This document shows positions 6,874-7,265 of a stretch of DNA of 7,265 nt, in pieces. How positions within the stretch are numbered: position 1 is the stretch's first letter; every line of letters begins with the position of its first letter. Position numbers and translations under genes: made by a program. The notes under the pieces are model-generated. The model did no database searches. It was not told where the DNA came from and worked only from the letters and a program-made list of their open reading frames with translations. Source of the stretch: Clostridia bacterium (GTDB taxonomy: Bacteria; Bacillota; Clostridia; Lutisporales; Lutisporaceae). The stretch spans positions 1 through 7,265 of the forward strand of contig JAQSYB010000100.1 of assembly GCA_029256365.1 (NCBI GenBank), given 5' to 3'.

Positions 6874-6889
6874 AGTGATATATATCACA
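6874..6889. promoter_or_regulatory. CRP/FNR-family operator upstream of hcp (HcpR-like)
   Basis: GTGATATATATCAC at 6875-6888 is a perfect 14-bp palindrome. With one flanking base on each side it reads AGTGA-N6-TCACA, matching 9 of 10 defined positions of the CRP-type site TGTGA-N6-TCACA. Hcp genes in anaerobes are known to be controlled by HcpR, a CRP/FNR-family regulator of the nitrosative stress response, and a CRP-like motif has been described for some HcpR proteins. The site lies 86 bp upstream of the hcp start codon. The regulator gene itself is not in the window, so naming HcpR is inference. Confidence 0.6.
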
Positions 6890-6933
6890 CCTTATAAAAT
6901 ATATTCTAACTCAAAAATGGTCGAAATTACATA

Positions 6934-6947
6934 TTGTTGTGAAACAA
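6934..6947. promoter_or_regulatory. Second palindrome, FNR-like (TTGTT-N4-AACAA)
   Basis: TTGTT-GTGA-AACAA is a symmetric 14-bp site. It matches 8 of the 10 defined positions of the FNR consensus TTGAT-N4-ATCAA. Its centre lies about 40 bp upstream of the rightward -10 box at 6978-6983 and 59 bp from the hcp operator centre. It may regulate the rightward gene, hcp, or neither. Confidence 0.35.
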
Positions 6948-6974
6948 ATTTTATACTTTACCTGTCGAAAACCA

Positions 6975-6983
6975 TGATATAAT
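6975..6983 (+). promoter_or_regulatory. Extended -10 promoter P1 of the rightward gene
   Basis: TGATATAAT contains a perfect TATAAT (6978-6983) with the TGn extension. The -35 region is poor (ACTTTA at 17-bp spacing), as is common for extended -10 promoters. A start near 6990 would give a leader of about 70 nt before the ATG at 7060. Confidence 0.5.
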
Positions 6984-7002
6984 GTTAAATGGAAAGATAT
7001 TT

Positions 7003-7011
7003 TGTTATAAT
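7003..7011 (+). promoter_or_regulatory. Extended -10 promoter P2 of the rightward gene
   Basis: TGTTATAAT is a second perfect TATAAT (7006-7011) with a TGn extension, 28 bp downstream of P1. There is no convincing -35 box. A start near 7018 would leave a leader of about 40 nt. Given the AT-rich context one of the two boxes may be non-functional. Confidence 0.45.
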
Positions 7012-7059
7012 TTATATTTGTAGTAGACAAGCTATACCAAAAAAGTTGAGAGGTGCTGT

Positions 7060-7265
7060 ATGAAAAACAAAAAACTAATCTTATTAATCATTGCAGTAGT
7101 ACTGATAATTATTTCTGCAGTAAGCTACGAAGCTGTAACGACGGCCTTATTAATTGGTCCAGACACACAGCAAAATCCAAGTCCTCAAACTCCTGTACCA
7201 GACACAACAAAGCCTAGTACGGACAAGCCTGATGATCAACCTATTCAAGAGCCAGAAAAACAAGT
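7060..7265 (+). CDS. Unrecognised exported or membrane-anchored protein, N-terminal part (3' truncated by window)
   Basis: The reading frame from the ATG at 7060 stays open to the window edge and gives 68 complete codons. The start has GAGAGG at 7048-7053, six bases upstream. The N-terminus is MKNKK followed by a hydrophobic stretch of about 17 residues (6-22). This is a signal peptide or a single membrane anchor; there is no lipobox cysteine. From about residue 34 the sequence turns into a low-complexity linker rich in Pro, Thr, Asp, Gln and Lys. Such linkers commonly join an anchor to an extracellular domain, for example a cell-wall or peptidoglycan enzyme, but the domain lies outside the window and no function can be assigned. 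Two extended -10 boxes precede it, and it is divergent from hcp with a shared regulatory region. Confidence 0.8.
   Translation, partial: MKNKKLILLIIAVVLIIISAVSYEAVTTALLIGPDTQQNPSPQTPVPDTTKPSTDKPDDQPIQEPEKQ

Overview
The window looks like chromosomal DNA from a low-GC, anaerobic Firmicute, most likely a member of the Clostridia. The evidence is AT-rich codon use, strong GGAGG-type ribosome binding sites, a bacterial V/A-type ATPase operon and a short class III hybrid cluster protein. I cannot name a genus from this sequence alone.

Positions 1-5352 (+ strand) hold the 3' part of a V/A-type (vacuolar/archaeal-type) ATPase operon in the order I(partial)-K-F-E-A-B-D. The genes are packed tightly: gaps range from 2 to 22 nt, E and A overlap by 4 nt, and A and B overlap by 26 nt. 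Subunits I and K form the membrane motor, with K as the proteolipid ring. A (catalytic) and B (non-catalytic) form the hexameric head. D and F form the central rotor shaft. E is the coiled-coil part of the peripheral stalk. Subunits C and G are not in the window and would be expected upstream of I. The ion-site residues in K look more like those of a proton ring than a sodium ring.

Positions 5353-5501 separate two convergent genes and are almost filled by one long imperfect palindrome (5356-5488) followed by a T-tract. It probably acts as a bidirectional terminator. Its core resembles a dispersed palindromic repeat.

Positions 5502-6788 (- strand) encode a 428-residue class III hybrid cluster protein (Hcp) that keeps every expected metal ligand. 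Upstream of it is a perfect 14-bp palindrome matching a CRP/FNR-family operator almost exactly, which suggests regulation by nitrosative stress or anaerobiosis.

Positions 6789-7059 are a divergent regulatory region. It also contains a second FNR-like palindrome and two extended -10 promoters reading rightward into the 5' end of an unrecognised exported protein (7060 to the window edge).

I found no clearly new biological system. The most distinctive items are the long palindrome between atpD and hcp, and the two palindromic operators between hcp and the exported-protein gene.
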